Shown here in pieces: positions 32,980 to 42,848 of a stretch of DNA of 64,000 nucleotides (its first letter is position 1; the number at the start of each line of letters is the position of its first letter). Source of the stretch: Dyella sedimenti. GTDB lineage: Bacteria > Pseudomonadota > Gammaproteobacteria > Xanthomonadales > Rhodanobacteraceae. The stretch spans positions 467,527-531,526 of the forward strand of contig NZ_JAKWJO010000003.1 in assembly GCF_022760995.1 (NCBI RefSeq), in the 5' to 3' direction. The notes under the pieces are model-generated. The model ran no database searches and was not told where the DNA came from. It saw nothing but the letters and a program-made list of their open reading frames with translations. The position numbers were made by a program, and so were the translations under genes.

Positions 32980-34973
32980 CGGGCGTCTCCTCCGCGGACG
33001 CCGCGGTCGCCCCGGACGAGCGCCAGGAGACCGGCAACGCCAGGCTGGACCGCGCCATCGAGCGGGCGCGCAAGGCCCTGCTGGAGCGGCAGCAGCCGGA
33101 CGGCCACTGGTGCTTCGAGTTCGAGACCGATTGCACGATCTCGGCCGAGTACATCCTGATGATGCATTTCCTCGACGAGATCGACGAGGTGCTGCAGGAG
33201 AAGCTGGCGCGCTACATCCGCCTCAAGCAGTGCACCGACACGCACGGCGGCTGGCCGCTCTACCACGATGGCGCCATCGACATCTCGTGCTCGGTCAAGG
33301 CCTACTACGCACTCAAGGCCGCCGGCGACGACCCGCAGGCGCCGCACATGGCGCGCGCGCGCGCGGCCATCCTGGCACTGGGCGGCGCGGCGAAGAGCAA
33401 CGTGTTCACGCGTATCCTGCTCGCCATGTTCGGCCAGGTGCCCTGGCGCGCCGCGCCCTACGTGCCGGTGGAGATCATGCTGTTCCCGCGCTGGGCGCCG
33501 TTCCACCTGGACAAGGTGTCCTACTGGGCGCGCACCACCATGGTGCCGCTGTTCATCCTGTGCTCGCTCAAGGCACGCGCGAAGAACCCGCGCGGCGTGG
33601 GCATCGCCGAGCTGTTCGTGACGCCGCCGGAACAGGAGCGCCACTATTTCGCCCGACAGGGATTCGTCAACCGGCTGTTCCTGGCGTTGGACAAGATCGG
33701 CCGCGCCTGCGACCCGCTGGTTCCCCGCGCGCTTCGCCGCAAGGCCATCGCCAGGGCCGAGCAATGGTTCCTGCCGCGACTCAACGGCGAGGACGGGCTG
33801 GGCGCGATCTTCCCGCCGATGGTGAACGCGCTGGAGGCGATGGACCTGCTGGGCTACGCCAAGGACCACCCCGCCCGCGCCACCTGCCTGAAGTCGCTGC
33901 AGAAGCTCGTCGTGCACCGCCCGGACGGCACGGCGTTCTGCCAGCCTTGCGTATCGCCGGTATGGGATACCGGCTGGGCGGCGATGGCGTTGCTGCGCGC
34001 CTCGCCCGACCAAGCCACGCAGGATGCGGTGACGCGCGCGCTGGAATGGCTCGCGCCGCTGCAGGAACTCACCCTGGAAGGCGACTGGGCAGTGCAGGCC
34101 CCCGGCCTGCCCCCGGGCGGCTGGGCCTTCCAGTACGCCAATGCCTATTACCCGGACCTGGACGACACCGCCGTGGTGGCGGGGCTGCTGCACGTGGCCG
34201 TGCGCGGCACGCCGCAGGCCGAGCGCTACCGCGAGCGCATCGAGCGCGCGGCGGACTGGCTGGTCGGCATGCAGTCGGACAACGGCGGCTTTGCCGCCTT
34301 CGACCGCAACAACACGCACTACCACATCAACCAGATTCCCTTCGCCGACCACGGCGCCATGCTCGACCCGCCCACCGAGGACGTTTCCGGCCGCGTGCTG
34401 GCGTGCCTGGGCGTGCTCGGCCGCGCCAAGGACAAGCCCGCGATCGAGCGCTGCCTGGCCTACCTGCGCCAGGCGCAGTTGCCGGACGGCTCCTTCTGGG
34501 GGCGCTGGGGCACCAACTACATCTATGGTACCTGGTCGGTACTGGCGGGCCTGGCCCTGGTCGGCGAGGACATGTCGCAGCCGTGGATCCGCCGCGCGAT
34601 CGACTGGCTGCTGTCCAGGCAGCACGCGGACGGCGGCTGGGGCGAAACCAACGACAGCTATTTCGACCCGGCGCTGCGCGGCACCAACGGCGGCGTCAGC
34701 ACCCCGCACAGCACGGCCTGGGCCGTGCTCGGCCTGCTCGCCGCCGGCGAGGCGGACAGCGAGGCGGTGCGACGCGGCATCGACTGGCTGCTCGACCACC
34801 AGCAACCCACGGGCGAGCGTGAAACGGGGCTGTGGTACCACCCGAGCTTCAACGCCCCCGGGTTCCCGCGCGTGTTCTTCCTGAAATACCACGGTTACAC
34901 CGCGTATTTCCCGTTGTGGGCGCTGACCCGCTACCGGCAACTGTCGTCCCCGCGAGCCAACACCGCGAAGTGA
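32976..34973 (+). CDS. shc: Squalene-hopene cyclase
   Basis: A 665-residue monotopic triterpene cyclase. The catalytic DXDD motif is D394-L-D396-D397 in YYPDLDDTAVV, corresponding to Asp374-377 of the Alicyclobacillus enzyme. Several QW repeats are visible (QPDGHWCFEFE, QSDNGGFAAFD, QLPDGSFWGRWG, QHADGGWGE), and the substrate channel region GTNYIYGTWSVL is conserved. It cyclises squalene to hopene/hopanol at the cytoplasmic membrane. Overlaps sqs by 4 bases and hpnG by GTGA, giving the coupled order sqs-shc-hpnG. Confidence 0.96.
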   Translation: MTGVSSADAAVAPDERQETGNARLDRAIERARKALLERQQPDGHWCFEFETDCTISAEYILMMHFLDEIDEVLQEKLARYIRLKQCTDTHGGWPLYHDGAIDISCSVKAYYALKAAGDDPQAPHMARARAAILALGGAAKSNVFTRILLAMFGQVPWRAAPYVPVEIMLFPRWAPFHLDKVSYWARTTMVPLFILCSLKARAKNPRGVGIAELFVTPPEQERHYFARQGFVNRLFLALDKIGRACDPLVPRALRRKAIARAEQWFLPRLNGEDGLGAIFPPMVNALEAMDLLGYAKDHPARATCLKSLQKLVVHRPDGTAFCQPCVSPVWDTGWAAMALLRASPDQATQDAVTRALEWLAPLQELTLEGDWAVQAPGLPPGGWAFQYANAYYPDLDDTAVVAGLLHVAVRGTPQAERYRERIERAADWLVGMQSDNGGFAAFDRNNTHYHINQIPFADHGAMLDPPTEDVSGRVLACLGVLGRAKDKPAIERCLAYLRQAQLPDGSFWGRWGTNYIYGTWSVLAGLALVGEDMSQPWIRRAIDWLLSRQHADGGWGETNDSYFDPALRGTNGGVSTPHSTAWAVLGLLAAGEADSEAVRRGIDWLLDHQQPTGERETGLWYHPSFNAPGFPRVFFLKYHGYTAYFPLWALTRYRQLSSPRANTAK

Positions 34974-35704
34974 AACACCGGGTAGGCATCGTCACGGCAC
35001 TGGCGGCGGAAGCGCGCGTGCTCGCGCATCGCGCGGTGGCGCCGGACCGGCCCATTCGCCTTGGCGAGGGCCGCTGCCTGTGGTTGTGCGGCATGGGTCC
35101 CAGCGCGGCGCACGAAGCCGCGGAAGCGCTGGTGCGCGAAGGCGCCGATGCACTGGCGGTGTTCGGCGTGGCGGGCGGGCTCGCGCCCGGGCTGCGCAGC
35201 GGCACGCTGTTCTGCCCCTCGCGGGTCATCGATGCGGCCGGCCGCGAGTACCAGCCCACGCCGGACTGGCAGGCGGCGCTCGCCAGCCGATTGCGCACCA
35301 CGGCTCATCCCGTACGGGACAACGGCACCTTGCTCGGCCTGGATGCACCGCTGCTCGGCGTCGCCGACAAGCAGGCGATGCATGCGCGGCACCAGGCCCT
35401 TGCCGTGGACATGGAGAGCGCGGCGGTGGCTGCGGTGGCGAGCGAGCGGCAGGTCCCGTTCGTGGTGCTGCGCGCCATCGTCGACGAATGCGACGACGAT
35501 GTCCCGCTCACGCTCCAGTCGGCCGTGGACGCCTGGGGCCGCCCCCGGACACTGGCGCTGCTGGCCGCGCTGGGCCGCCACCCCGGCCTGCTCGCCCAAC
35601 TGCCCCGCCTGGCCTCGCGCATGCGCCAGGCCACCCGCGCCCTGCGCGCGGCAGCCGATGCCGCCGGCGATGGATGGGCGCGCGAGTCATGCGGCCCCTG
35701 CTAA
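34970..35704 (+). CDS. hpnG: Adenosylhopane nucleosidase/phosphorylase HpnG
   Basis: A 244-residue nucleoside phosphorylase-fold protein: VGIVTALAAEARVLAHRA, LCGMGPSAAHEAAEAL, ADALAVFGVAGGLAPGL, and VDMESAAVAAVASERQVPFVVLRAIVDE containing the Met-Glu ribose-binding pair. HpnG removes adenine from adenosylhopane to give ribosylhopane, directly after HpnH. Start is GTG 34970 overlapping the shc stop. The 3' part (LASRMRQATRALRAAADAAG) is a loose helical tail. Confidence 0.9.
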   Translation: MKHRVGIVTALAAEARVLAHRAVAPDRPIRLGEGRCLWLCGMGPSAAHEAAEALVREGADALAVFGVAGGLAPGLRSGTLFCPSRVIDAAGREYQPTPDWQAALASRLRTTAHPVRDNGTLLGLDAPLLGVADKQAMHARHQALAVDMESAAVAAVASERQVPFVVLRAIVDECDDDVPLTLQSAVDAWGRPRTLALLAALGRHPGLLAQLPRLASRMRQATRALRAAADAAGDGWARESCGPC

Positions 35705-35776
35705 CCTTGCGCGAGCGATGACGGATACCAGTCCGGCCTCGATGGGCCGCCGGCGTATCAACCCCGAGGAGATGGC

Positions 35777-38401
35777 GTGTTCCATGCGATTCAGAAAGGA
35801 CTGGTGTGGCTGGTCGACCGCAGTGGCCGCCATCACTTCATCGTGCTGCTGCTGGCCGCCCTGCTGGTGCTGCTGAGCCTGTTCGGCGCCTCGCACCACC
35901 TGAGCATGGATACCGATTCGGACCACCTGTTCTCCGACCAGCTTCCCTGGCGCCAGCAGAGCCTGGCACTGGCCCGGCAGTTTCCCCAGTTCAACGACAC
36001 GCTGACCGCCGTGGTGCGCGCGCCCACGCCCGAGGAAGCGCGCATCGCCGCCCAGGCGCTGAACCGGAAGCTGCAAGGCGACCCTGTCCACTTCCGTTCG
36101 TCCTCGACGCCGGGCATCAGCCCGTTCCTCAACCGCGAGGGCCTGGTCCTGCTGCCCCAGGACGAGCTGAACACCACGCTGGACAGCATGCTGCAGGCGC
36201 AGCCGCTGCTGGGACCGCTGGCCACCGATCCTTCCGCGCGGGGCCTGTTCAAGGGCATCGACCTGATGGTCGAAGGCGTGCGCCACGGCATGGCCAAGGA
36301 CCTGTCCTCCTATGACGCCGCCCTGGGCAACGTGGCCCGGACCATGGAGGACGCGGTGGCCGGCCGTGCCGCACCGCTCTCCTGGCAGGCCCTGCTCACG
36401 CCCAACCTGGTGGGCGCCCAGGGCGGGCAGGAATTCGTGCTGATCCACCCCGTGCTCGACCATCGCGCGCTGGAGCCCGGCCGCGCCGCCACCGAGGCCA
36501 TGCTGCGGCTGGCCTCGGAGCTGCCCGAGGTGAAGTCGGGACGCGTGCGGGTGGATTACACCGGCTCGGTGCCGCTGTCGGACGAGGAGTTCGCCTCGCT
36601 CACCGACCGGGCCACGCCCATCGCCATCGGCAGCACCGTGCTGCTGGTGTTCTGGCTGGCGCTGGCCCTGGGCTCGTGGCGGCTGATCGTGCCGGTGCTG
36701 GTCACGCTCATCGTCGGCCTGATCTATACGCTGGGCTTCGCCGCGCTCACCGTGGGCCGCCTCAACCTGGTGTCGGTGGCCTTCGCGGTGCTGTTCGTTG
36801 GCCTGGCGGTGGACTTCGGCATCCAGTTCGCCGTGCGCCTGCGCGCCCGCCAATACAGCGACCACAGCTTCCACGATTCGCTGCACGAGACGGCCCAGCG
36901 CGCGGCCAGCCAGATCGGCCTGGCCGCGCTGGCCACCGCCTGCGGCTTCCTGGCCTTCGCGCCTACCGATTTCACCGGCGTGGCCGAGCTGGGCATCATC
37001 GCCGGCGTCGGCATGCTGCTGGCGCTGGTTTGCACGCTCACCGTGCTGCCGGCCCTGCTGCGCCTGCTGTCGCGCGCCTCGCCCCACGTCGAGGTCGCGC
37101 TGCCCGGTGGCGCCCGGGCGGACGGCTGGCTGGACCGCCAGCGCAAGGCGGTGCTGGTCGTGTTCGTGCTGCTTGGGCTGGCGGGCGCGTGGTGCGCCGC
37201 CACCATTCCCTTCGACGCCAACCCGCTGCATACCAAGCGCGCTGACAGCGAGGCCATGCGCACGCTGACCACGCTGATGAACGACCCCAACACCAACCCG
37301 TTCACCATGGACATCCTGGCCAGTGACCTGCCCGCGGCGCAGCAGCTGAGCGAGCAGTTGGACAAGCTGCCCGAGGTCATCCAGGTGGTGAGCGGCGCGG
37401 ACTTCATCCCCTCCGGCCAGGCGGACAAGCTCGAACAGATCGGCCAGGCCTCCGACCTGATGTACGCGGTGCTGAACCCGGGCGAGAAGGCGCCGGCACC
37501 CAGCTACGACGACATGCGCGCCGCCGCCAGGGATACCAGCGACAACATCGCCAGCGTGGCCAGCGAGCTGCCGGCCAGCTCGCCACTGCTGCGCATCGGC
37601 AAGGCGCTGGCGGCCCTGGCGAAAGGCACCGACGCGCAGATGGCCATGGCCAACCAGGCGCTCACCCAATTCCTGCCCTATACGCTCAACCAGCTGGCCG
37701 ACTCGCTGTCGGCCGAGCCGATCACGCTGCAAAGCCTGCCCGGCGACCTCAAGCGCGACTGGTTCACGCCGGATGGCCGGGTACGCGTGCAGGTGACGCC
37801 GACGGCGAAGGCGCAGAACACCATGGGCCTGCGCAACTTCGTACAGGCGGTGCATCGCCTGGCGCCGGATGCGGCAGGCTCGGCGGTGAGCACCATCAAG
37901 GCCGCGGACACCATCCTCGATGCGTTCCGCGAGGCCGCCATCTACGCCACGCTGGCCATCGGCGTGGTGCTGCTGCTGGTGCTGCGCCGGCTGCGCGACG
38001 CGGGGCTGGTGCTCGCCACCCTTATCATGTCGGCCCTGCTGACCGCCCTGCTGGCGCGCCTGGCCGGCATCTCGATCAACTTCGCCAACATCATCGCCCT
38101 GCCCTTGCTGCTGGGCGTGGGCGTGTCGTTCAACGTGTACTTCGTGATGAACTGGCGGCACGGCATGCACCTGTTCCTCGGCTCGCCAACCGCCCGCGCC
38201 ATCCTGTTCTCGGCGCTCACCACCGGCACCGCCTTCGGCAGCCTGGCCATCGCGCGCCATCCCGGCACCGCCAGCATGGGCCAGGTGCTGCTGCTCAGCC
38301 TGCTGGCCGTGCTGCTGTCCACCTTCGCCTTCCTGCCCGCCATGCTGTATTCGATCGGGTTGTGCGAGCCACCGCCGGCACGGCCCGATCCCCACCACTG
38401 A
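35777..38401 (+). CDS. hpnN: Hopanoid transporter HpnN (RND superfamily)
   Basis: An 874-residue MMPL/RND protein with twelve expected helices in two halves: a single N-terminal helix (HHFIVLLLAALLVLLSLFG), a large periplasmic loop (about 40-260), helices from about 275 to 430 with VDFGIQFAVRLRARQY after TM4, a second loop (about 470-720), and helices to the end with LGVGVSFNVYFVMNWRHG. HpnN carries hopanoids from the inner to the outer membrane. GTG 35777 is the start, with GAGGAG 7 bases upstream. Follows hpnG by 72 bases. Confidence 0.92.
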   Translation: MFHAIQKGLVWLVDRSGRHHFIVLLLAALLVLLSLFGASHHLSMDTDSDHLFSDQLPWRQQSLALARQFPQFNDTLTAVVRAPTPEEARIAAQALNRKLQGDPVHFRSSSTPGISPFLNREGLVLLPQDELNTTLDSMLQAQPLLGPLATDPSARGLFKGIDLMVEGVRHGMAKDLSSYDAALGNVARTMEDAVAGRAAPLSWQALLTPNLVGAQGGQEFVLIHPVLDHRALEPGRAATEAMLRLASELPEVKSGRVRVDYTGSVPLSDEEFASLTDRATPIAIGSTVLLVFWLALALGSWRLIVPVLVTLIVGLIYTLGFAALTVGRLNLVSVAFAVLFVGLAVDFGIQFAVRLRARQYSDHSFHDSLHETAQRAASQIGLAALATACGFLAFAPTDFTGVAELGIIAGVGMLLALVCTLTVLPALLRLLSRASPHVEVALPGGARADGWLDRQRKAVLVVFVLLGLAGAWCAATIPFDANPLHTKRADSEAMRTLTTLMNDPNTNPFTMDILASDLPAAQQLSEQLDKLPEVIQVVSGADFIPSGQADKLEQIGQASDLMYAVLNPGEKAPAPSYDDMRAAARDTSDNIASVASELPASSPLLRIGKALAALAKGTDAQMAMANQALTQFLPYTLNQLADSLSAEPITLQSLPGDLKRDWFTPDGRVRVQVTPTAKAQNTMGLRNFVQAVHRLAPDAAGSAVSTIKAADTILDAFREAAIYATLAIGVVLLLVLRRLRDAGLVLATLIMSALLTALLARLAGISINFANIIALPLLLGVGVSFNVYFVMNWRHGMHLFLGSPTARAILFSALTTGTAFGSLAIARHPGTASMGQVLLLSLLAVLLSTFAFLPAMLYSIGLCEPPPARPDPHH

Positions 38402-38420
38402 CCCATCCAAGGAGTGACCC

Positions 38421-38798
38421 ATGCGTCCCGTCCATCGCCTCGCGACCGTCGCCTTCGCTGCCTCCATGGCGTTCGCCAGCATGGCCGCCAGCGCCCATGC
38501 CATCCTCATCGACAGTTCGCCCAAGGCGAACGGCAGCGTGGCCGCTGGGCACGTTCCGCTGGCGCTCAAGTACAACAGCAAGATCGATCAGGCGCGCTCC
38601 AAGCTGGTGCTTTCCGGCGGCCCCGGCCAGCAGGACGTCACGCTGCGCATCGCCGCCGATGCCGGCAAGCCCAGCGAGCTGGACAGCGAGGCGGACCTCA
38701 AGCCCGGCAGCTACGTGATCCACTGGCAGGCCCTCGCGCTGGACGGCCATATCACCCGCGGCGATCTGCCGTTCACGGTGGGCGCAGCCGCGCCGTAA
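38421..38798 (+). CDS. copC: CopC-domain copper-binding periplasmic protein
   Basis: A 125-residue exported protein: signal peptide ending ASMAASAHA, so the mature protein begins with His after cleavage as in CopC, where the N-terminal His binds Cu(II). Then ILIDSSPKANGSV, KYNSKIDQARSKLVL, and LKPGSYVIHWQALALDGHITRGDLPFTV with the second Cu(II)-ligand region (DGH). AAGGAGTGA precedes the ATG. Forms a pair with copD; the two are thought to import copper. Confidence 0.88.
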   Translation: MRPVHRLATVAFAASMAFASMAASAHAILIDSSPKANGSVAAGHVPLALKYNSKIDQARSKLVLSGGPGQQDVTLRIAADAGKPSELDSEADLKPGSYVIHWQALALDGHITRGDLPFTVGAAAP

Positions 38799-38846
38799 TC
38801 TCCATACCGTTGCCGGCCCATCCACCGCCCGCCAACGAGGGATCGC

Positions 38847-40502
38847 GTGAACCTGTTCGTCGATATCTTCGGCTACCTGAGCATCATCCTGCATGGACTG
38901 GTCATCGTCGCGCAGTCGATGACGCTCGGCGGCCTGTCATTCCTGCTATTGCTGCTGCTTCCCCTGGCGCCGTCGCTGGCGCGGGGCGCCTCGCTCGAAC
39001 GGCGCGTGCTGCGGCTGACCTGCACGGCCGCCGCGGGGCTGATCCTGGCCGAGCTTGCCACCACGGCGCTGCAGGTGGCGGTGCTGATGGCCACGGTGGA
39101 CCTGCCGCTGGGCAACGTGCTGCAGGCATCGTTCGCGATCGCCGGCGGCGTGAAGATACTGTGCGCCGCGCTGATCCTGGCCGGACTGAATCCGCGCACG
39201 CTTGCCTCGCGTGGCGGGCGCCTGGCGCTGCTGCTGGTCGGCGTGGCCGAGCTGGCCGCGGCTACCTTCACCACCCACGCCTACGCGCGCCTGGACGACA
39301 ACGCGCTGCTGCTGGCGGTGGAAGGCCTGCACCAGCTCGGCGCGGCGATCTGGATCGGCGCCATCCCGGCCTTCGTGCTGGTGCTGCACCATCTCGACGA
39401 GGCCCAGGGATTGCGCCAGGTCGGCGCGCGCTTCTCGCGCATGTCGATGGCCGGCGTGGCATGCATCCTGCTCTCCGGCGTGACCATGTGCGTGTTCTAC
39501 ATCGGCGACTGGTCCGGCTTCTACGGCACCGCCTACGGTGTGATGGTGGGCGCCAAGATCGTGATGTTCCTGGCCCTGCTGTTGCTGGGCCTGGGCAACT
39601 TCCGGGTCACCGAGCGCCTGCGCAAGGGCCAGGTGGCGCCGGTGCTGCGCATGCGCCGGTTCGCCGAGGTGGAGATCGGCATCGGCTTCACCATCTTCTT
39701 CGCGGCCGCCTCGCTGACTTCGGTGCCGCCGGCGATCGACCTCACCGCCGACCGCGTGAGTCTGCACGAGATCGCCGAGCGCAACGCGCCGTCGTGGCCG
39801 CGGCTCAGCTCGCCCGACCACGACAGCCTGGCCATCTCGCAGTTGCAGGCGCAGCTCGACCGGGACGCCGAGCGCCACCACCAGGTGGCGCAGGCGGCCA
39901 CAGTGCCCGGCTCGGGCGTGCTGCCGCCGCGCAATGCCGAGGACATCGCGTGGTCGGAATACAACCACCACTGGGCTGGCATCTTCGTGCTGCTGATCGG
40001 CCTGCTGGCCCTGCTCGGCCGCGCGGGCGTGGGATGGGCCAGGCATTGGCCGCTGCTGTTCCTGGTGATGGCGGCCTTCCTGCTGGTGCGCTCCGATCCC
40101 GAGGTATGGCCGCTGGGCCAGGAGGGATGGTGGGCGGCGTGGCGCGATGTCGAGGTGTCGCAGCACCGCTTCTTCGTGCTGCTGATCGTCCTGTTCGGCG
40201 CGTTCGAATGGTCGGTGCGCACCGGTCGCCTGCGCAGCGCGCGCGCCGCGCTGGTGTTTCCCCTGCTGGTGGCGGTGGGCGGCGCCATGCTGCTGACGCA
40301 CAGCCACCAGATCTCCAACGTGAAGGACCAACTGCTGATCGAGCTGACGCATACGCCGCTGGCGCTGAGCGGCGTGGCCGCCGGCTGGGCGCGCTGGCTG
40401 GAACTGCGCCTGCCTGGGCGCGGCGGCCGGATCGCCGGCGTGGTGTGGCCGATCTGCTTCATGCTGACCGGCGTGATCCTGCTGTGGTACCGGGAAGCCT
40501 GA
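38847..40502 (+). CDS. copD: CopD-family copper import membrane protein
   Basis: A 551-residue protein with about twelve helices. The N-terminal two-thirds resemble CopD (LHQLGAAIWIGAIPAFVLVLHHL with conserved His and Trp; GAKIVMFLALLLLGLGNF), then an acidic periplasmic loop with SEYNHHWAG and a second helical bundle containing TPLALSGVAAGWARWLELRL. Start is GTG 38847 with GAGG upstream. Follows copC by 48 bases, downstream of hpnN. Copper delivery could serve terminal oxidases or, speculatively, the Mo-Cu CO dehydrogenase encoded 25 kb away. Confidence 0.82.
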   Translation: MNLFVDIFGYLSIILHGLVIVAQSMTLGGLSFLLLLLLPLAPSLARGASLERRVLRLTCTAAAGLILAELATTALQVAVLMATVDLPLGNVLQASFAIAGGVKILCAALILAGLNPRTLASRGGRLALLLVGVAELAAATFTTHAYARLDDNALLLAVEGLHQLGAAIWIGAIPAFVLVLHHLDEAQGLRQVGARFSRMSMAGVACILLSGVTMCVFYIGDWSGFYGTAYGVMVGAKIVMFLALLLLGLGNFRVTERLRKGQVAPVLRMRRFAEVEIGIGFTIFFAAASLTSVPPAIDLTADRVSLHEIAERNAPSWPRLSSPDHDSLAISQLQAQLDRDAERHHQVAQAATVPGSGVLPPRNAEDIAWSEYNHHWAGIFVLLIGLLALLGRAGVGWARHWPLLFLVMAAFLLVRSDPEVWPLGQEGWWAAWRDVEVSQHRFFVLLIVLFGAFEWSVRTGRLRSARAALVFPLLVAVGGAMLLTHSHQISNVKDQLLIELTHTPLALSGVAAGWARWLELRLPGRGGRIAGVVWPICFMLTGVILLWYREA

Positions 40503-40514
40503 TCCGGGCTTCCC
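40492..40514. terminator. Hairpin between convergent copD and ispA
   Basis: Eight-base arms GGGAAGCC (40492-40499) and GGCTTCCC (40507-40514), 7-base loop, overlapping the copD stop and lying just before the ispA stop at 40527. No T-run; a candidate bidirectional terminator by position. Confidence 0.35.
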
Positions 40515-40526
40515 ACCGGGCAGCGA

Positions 40527-41462
40527 TCAGCGCACGCGGTGCACCACCATGTCGGCCAGCGCATCCAGGTAGGCAGCGCTCTCGCCCAGCGGAACCAGCG
40601 CAGCGCGTGCGCGCGCGCCGAGATCCTCGGCCAGTACGCGCGCGGCCTCCAGCCCCAGCAGCGACACGTAGGTAGGCTTGTTGTCCTGCGCATCCTTGCC
40701 CGGCGTCTTGCCGAGCGTGGCGGCATCGGTGGTGACGTCGAGCACGTCGTCCACCACCTGGAAGGCCAGCCCCACCGCGCGCTGGTAGTCATCCAGCGCG
40801 GCGAGCAGGGACGGTTCCAGCACTCCGGCGCCGCAAGCCGCGCCCATGAACACCGAGGCGCGCAGCAGCGCACCGGTCTTCATGCGGTGCATGCATTCCA
40901 GTTCCTCGCGCGGCAACGCGACACCGACGCTGGCCAGGTCGATCGCCTGCCCGCCCACCAACCCGTGCGAGCTGCTGGCCCGCGCCAGCTCCTGCAACAG
41001 CACGACGCGCTGTGTCGCCGGCACTGGAAGTTCGCCGATCACCGCGAACGCCTGGGCCTGCAGGCCGTCGCCGACCAGGATGGCCATCGCCTCGCCGTAG
41101 CGCACGTGCACGGTGGGTTGGCCGCGGCGCAGCAGGTCGTTGTCCATTGCCGGCAGGTCGTCGTGCACCAGCGAATAGGCATGGATCATCTCGATGGCGC
41201 TGGCCGCGCCGTCGAGTGCCACAGGACTGGCGCCGACCAGTTCGCCCGCCGCATGGCAGAGCAGAGCGCGCAGGCGCTTGCCGCCGCCCAGCGTGGCATA
41301 GCGCATCGCCTCGTGCAGCGTTGCCGGCGGCGCGTCGGCCGCCGGCAGGTAGCGTTCGAGCGCATGCTCGGTACGCGCCAGGATCCTGGCCATCCAGGCA
41401 TCGAACGGCTCGGGACCCGCGGTGGACGACGCATCGGGCCAGAGCTGGAAAGCTTCACTCAC
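40527..41462 (-). CDS. ispA: Farnesyl diphosphate synthase
   Basis: A 311-residue short-chain prenyl diphosphate synthase: GGGKRLRALLCHAAGEL, first Asp-rich motif HDDLPAMDNDLLRRG with the two-residue insertion of bacterial type II FPP synthases, KTGALLRASVFMG, and second motif QVVDDVLDVTTDAATLGKTPGKD. Makes FPP from IPP and DMAPP for squalene synthase. GTG 41462 is the start (AGGAGACCCTT upstream), 9 bases after dxr. Note that no dxs or ispDEFGH is present here. Confidence 0.93.
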   Translation of the reverse strand: MSEAFQLWPDASSTAGPEPFDAWMARILARTEHALERYLPAADAPPATLHEAMRYATLGGGKRLRALLCHAAGELVGASPVALDGAASAIEMIHAYSLVHDDLPAMDNDLLRRGQPTVHVRYGEAMAILVGDGLQAQAFAVIGELPVPATQRVVLLQELARASSSHGLVGGQAIDLASVGVALPREELECMHRMKTGALLRASVFMGAACGAGVLEPSLLAALDDYQRAVGLAFQVVDDVLDVTTDAATLGKTPGKDAQDNKPTYVSLLGLEAARVLAEDLGARARAALVPLGESAAYLDALADMVVHRVR

Positions 41463-41471
41463 AAGGGTCTC

Positions 41472-42677
41472 CTAATGGGCGGCCACCCGGCGGATGCCGG
41501 GCGCCGGCAGGCGGCGAATGAGATGTCGTGCCAAGGCACGCGCGTGCGCGTCGGCGGCGAGAATGTCATCCAGCAGATGGCCGGGCGCCAGCACGGGGGC
41601 ATGCTGCAGCACTTCCTCCACCACCGCCGCGATGGCGGTAAAGCGGACCTGCCCCTGCAGGAAGGCGTCCACCGCCACCTCGTTGGCGGCGTTGAGCGTG
41701 ACGCTGGCCGCGCAACCCTCGCGCAATACCTGCAGGCCCAGGCGCAGGCAGGGAAAGCGCGCCAGGTCCGGCGCCAGGAAACTCAAGCCGGAGAGCCGGG
41801 TGAAATCCAGCGGCGCCACGCCCGAGGCCATGCGCCCGGGCCAGGCCAGCGCGTGGGCGATCGGCGTGCGCATATCGGGATTGCCCAGTTGCGCCAGTAC
41901 CGACTGGTCGGCGTACGCCACCATGGAATGGATCACGCTCTGCGGATGGATCACCACCTCGATGCGCTCGGGCGGCACGTCGAACAGCCAGCGCGCCTCG
42001 ATCACTTCCAGCGCCTTGTTCATCATGGTCGCCGAATCGACCGAGATCTTGCGCCCCATCACCCAGTTGGGATGCGCGCAGGCCTCGTCGGGCGTGACCT
42101 CGTCCAGGCTGTCGAGGTCGCGATGCAGGAACGGCCCGCCGGACGCAGTGAGTATCAGCCGCTCCACGCCGCCGCTCGCTTTGCCGCCGTCCAGGCACTG
42201 GAAGATGGCGTTGTGCTCGCTGTCCAGCGGCAGCAGGGTGGCGCCGTGCTCGGCCACCGTGCGCATGAACAGCGCGCCGGACATCACCAGCGCCTCCTTG
42301 TTGGCGAGCAGGATCTTCCTGCCGGCGCGCGCGGCGGCCAGCGACGAGGCCAGCCCGGCGGCACCGACGATGGCGGCCACCACGGCGTCGCCGGCACAGG
42401 CCGCATCGCACAGCGCCTCGGGCCCATGGGCCACCTCGGTGGGCAACCGGGCTTCGCGCAGGCGCCTGGCAAGACGCTCGGCGTCCGCCGCCGCGTCGAC
42501 CACCGCCAGCGCGGGGCGGAATGCCAGGCACTGCTCGTAGAGGCGATCGATGCGGCGGTGCGCGGTCAGCGCCACCACCTCGAAGCGTTCCGGATGGCGC
42601 GCCACCACATCAAGCGTGCTGGTGCCGATGGAGCCGGTGGAGCCGAGGATGGACAAGCGCTCGCGGGAACCGCTCAT
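41472..42677 (-). CDS. dxr: 1-deoxy-D-xylulose 5-phosphate reductoisomerase
   Basis: A 401-residue MEP-pathway enzyme: [20 protein letters not shown] for [30 protein letters not shown] with metal-binding Asp/Glu, LTASGGPF, and [27 protein letters not shown], all diagnostic. Converts DXP to MEP. It forms a minus-strand pair with ispA; fpr lies upstream with a 171-base gap that may hold their promoter. Placement beside hopanoid genes suggests coordinated precursor supply. Confidence 0.96.
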   Translation of the reverse strand: MSGSRERLSILGSTGSIGTSTLDVVARHPERFEVVALTAHRRIDRLYEQCLAFRPALAVVDAAADAERLARRLREARLPTEVAHGPEALCDAACAGDAVVAAIVGAAGLASSLAAARAGRKILLANKEALVMSGALFMRTVAEHGATLLPLDSEHNAIFQCLDGGKASGGVERLILTASGGPFLHRDLDSLDEVTPDEACAHPNWVMGRKISVDSATMMNKALEVIEARWLFDVPPERIEVVIHPQSVIHSMVAYADQSVLAQLGNPDMRTPIAHALAWPGRMASGVAPLDFTRLSGLSFLAPDLARFPCLRLGLQVLREGCAASVTLNAANEVAVDAFLQGQVRFTAIAAVVEEVLQHAPVLAPGHLLDDILAADAHARALARHLIRRLPAPGIRRVAAH

Positions 42678-42848
42678 GCGCCGGCCTCCCGCCTCGTCGG
42701 CGGATACGCCACTTTCAACGCTTCGACAACTCGGGGCAATGCATGCACGACGGACGCTCCTCGGGGCGGAGTCTCGACTGGCCGTTCGGCCGGATTCGTG
42801 TCGCCTGTCCTGGCGTGTGGCTCCAACCTACGCCGAACCGACCTTCGC

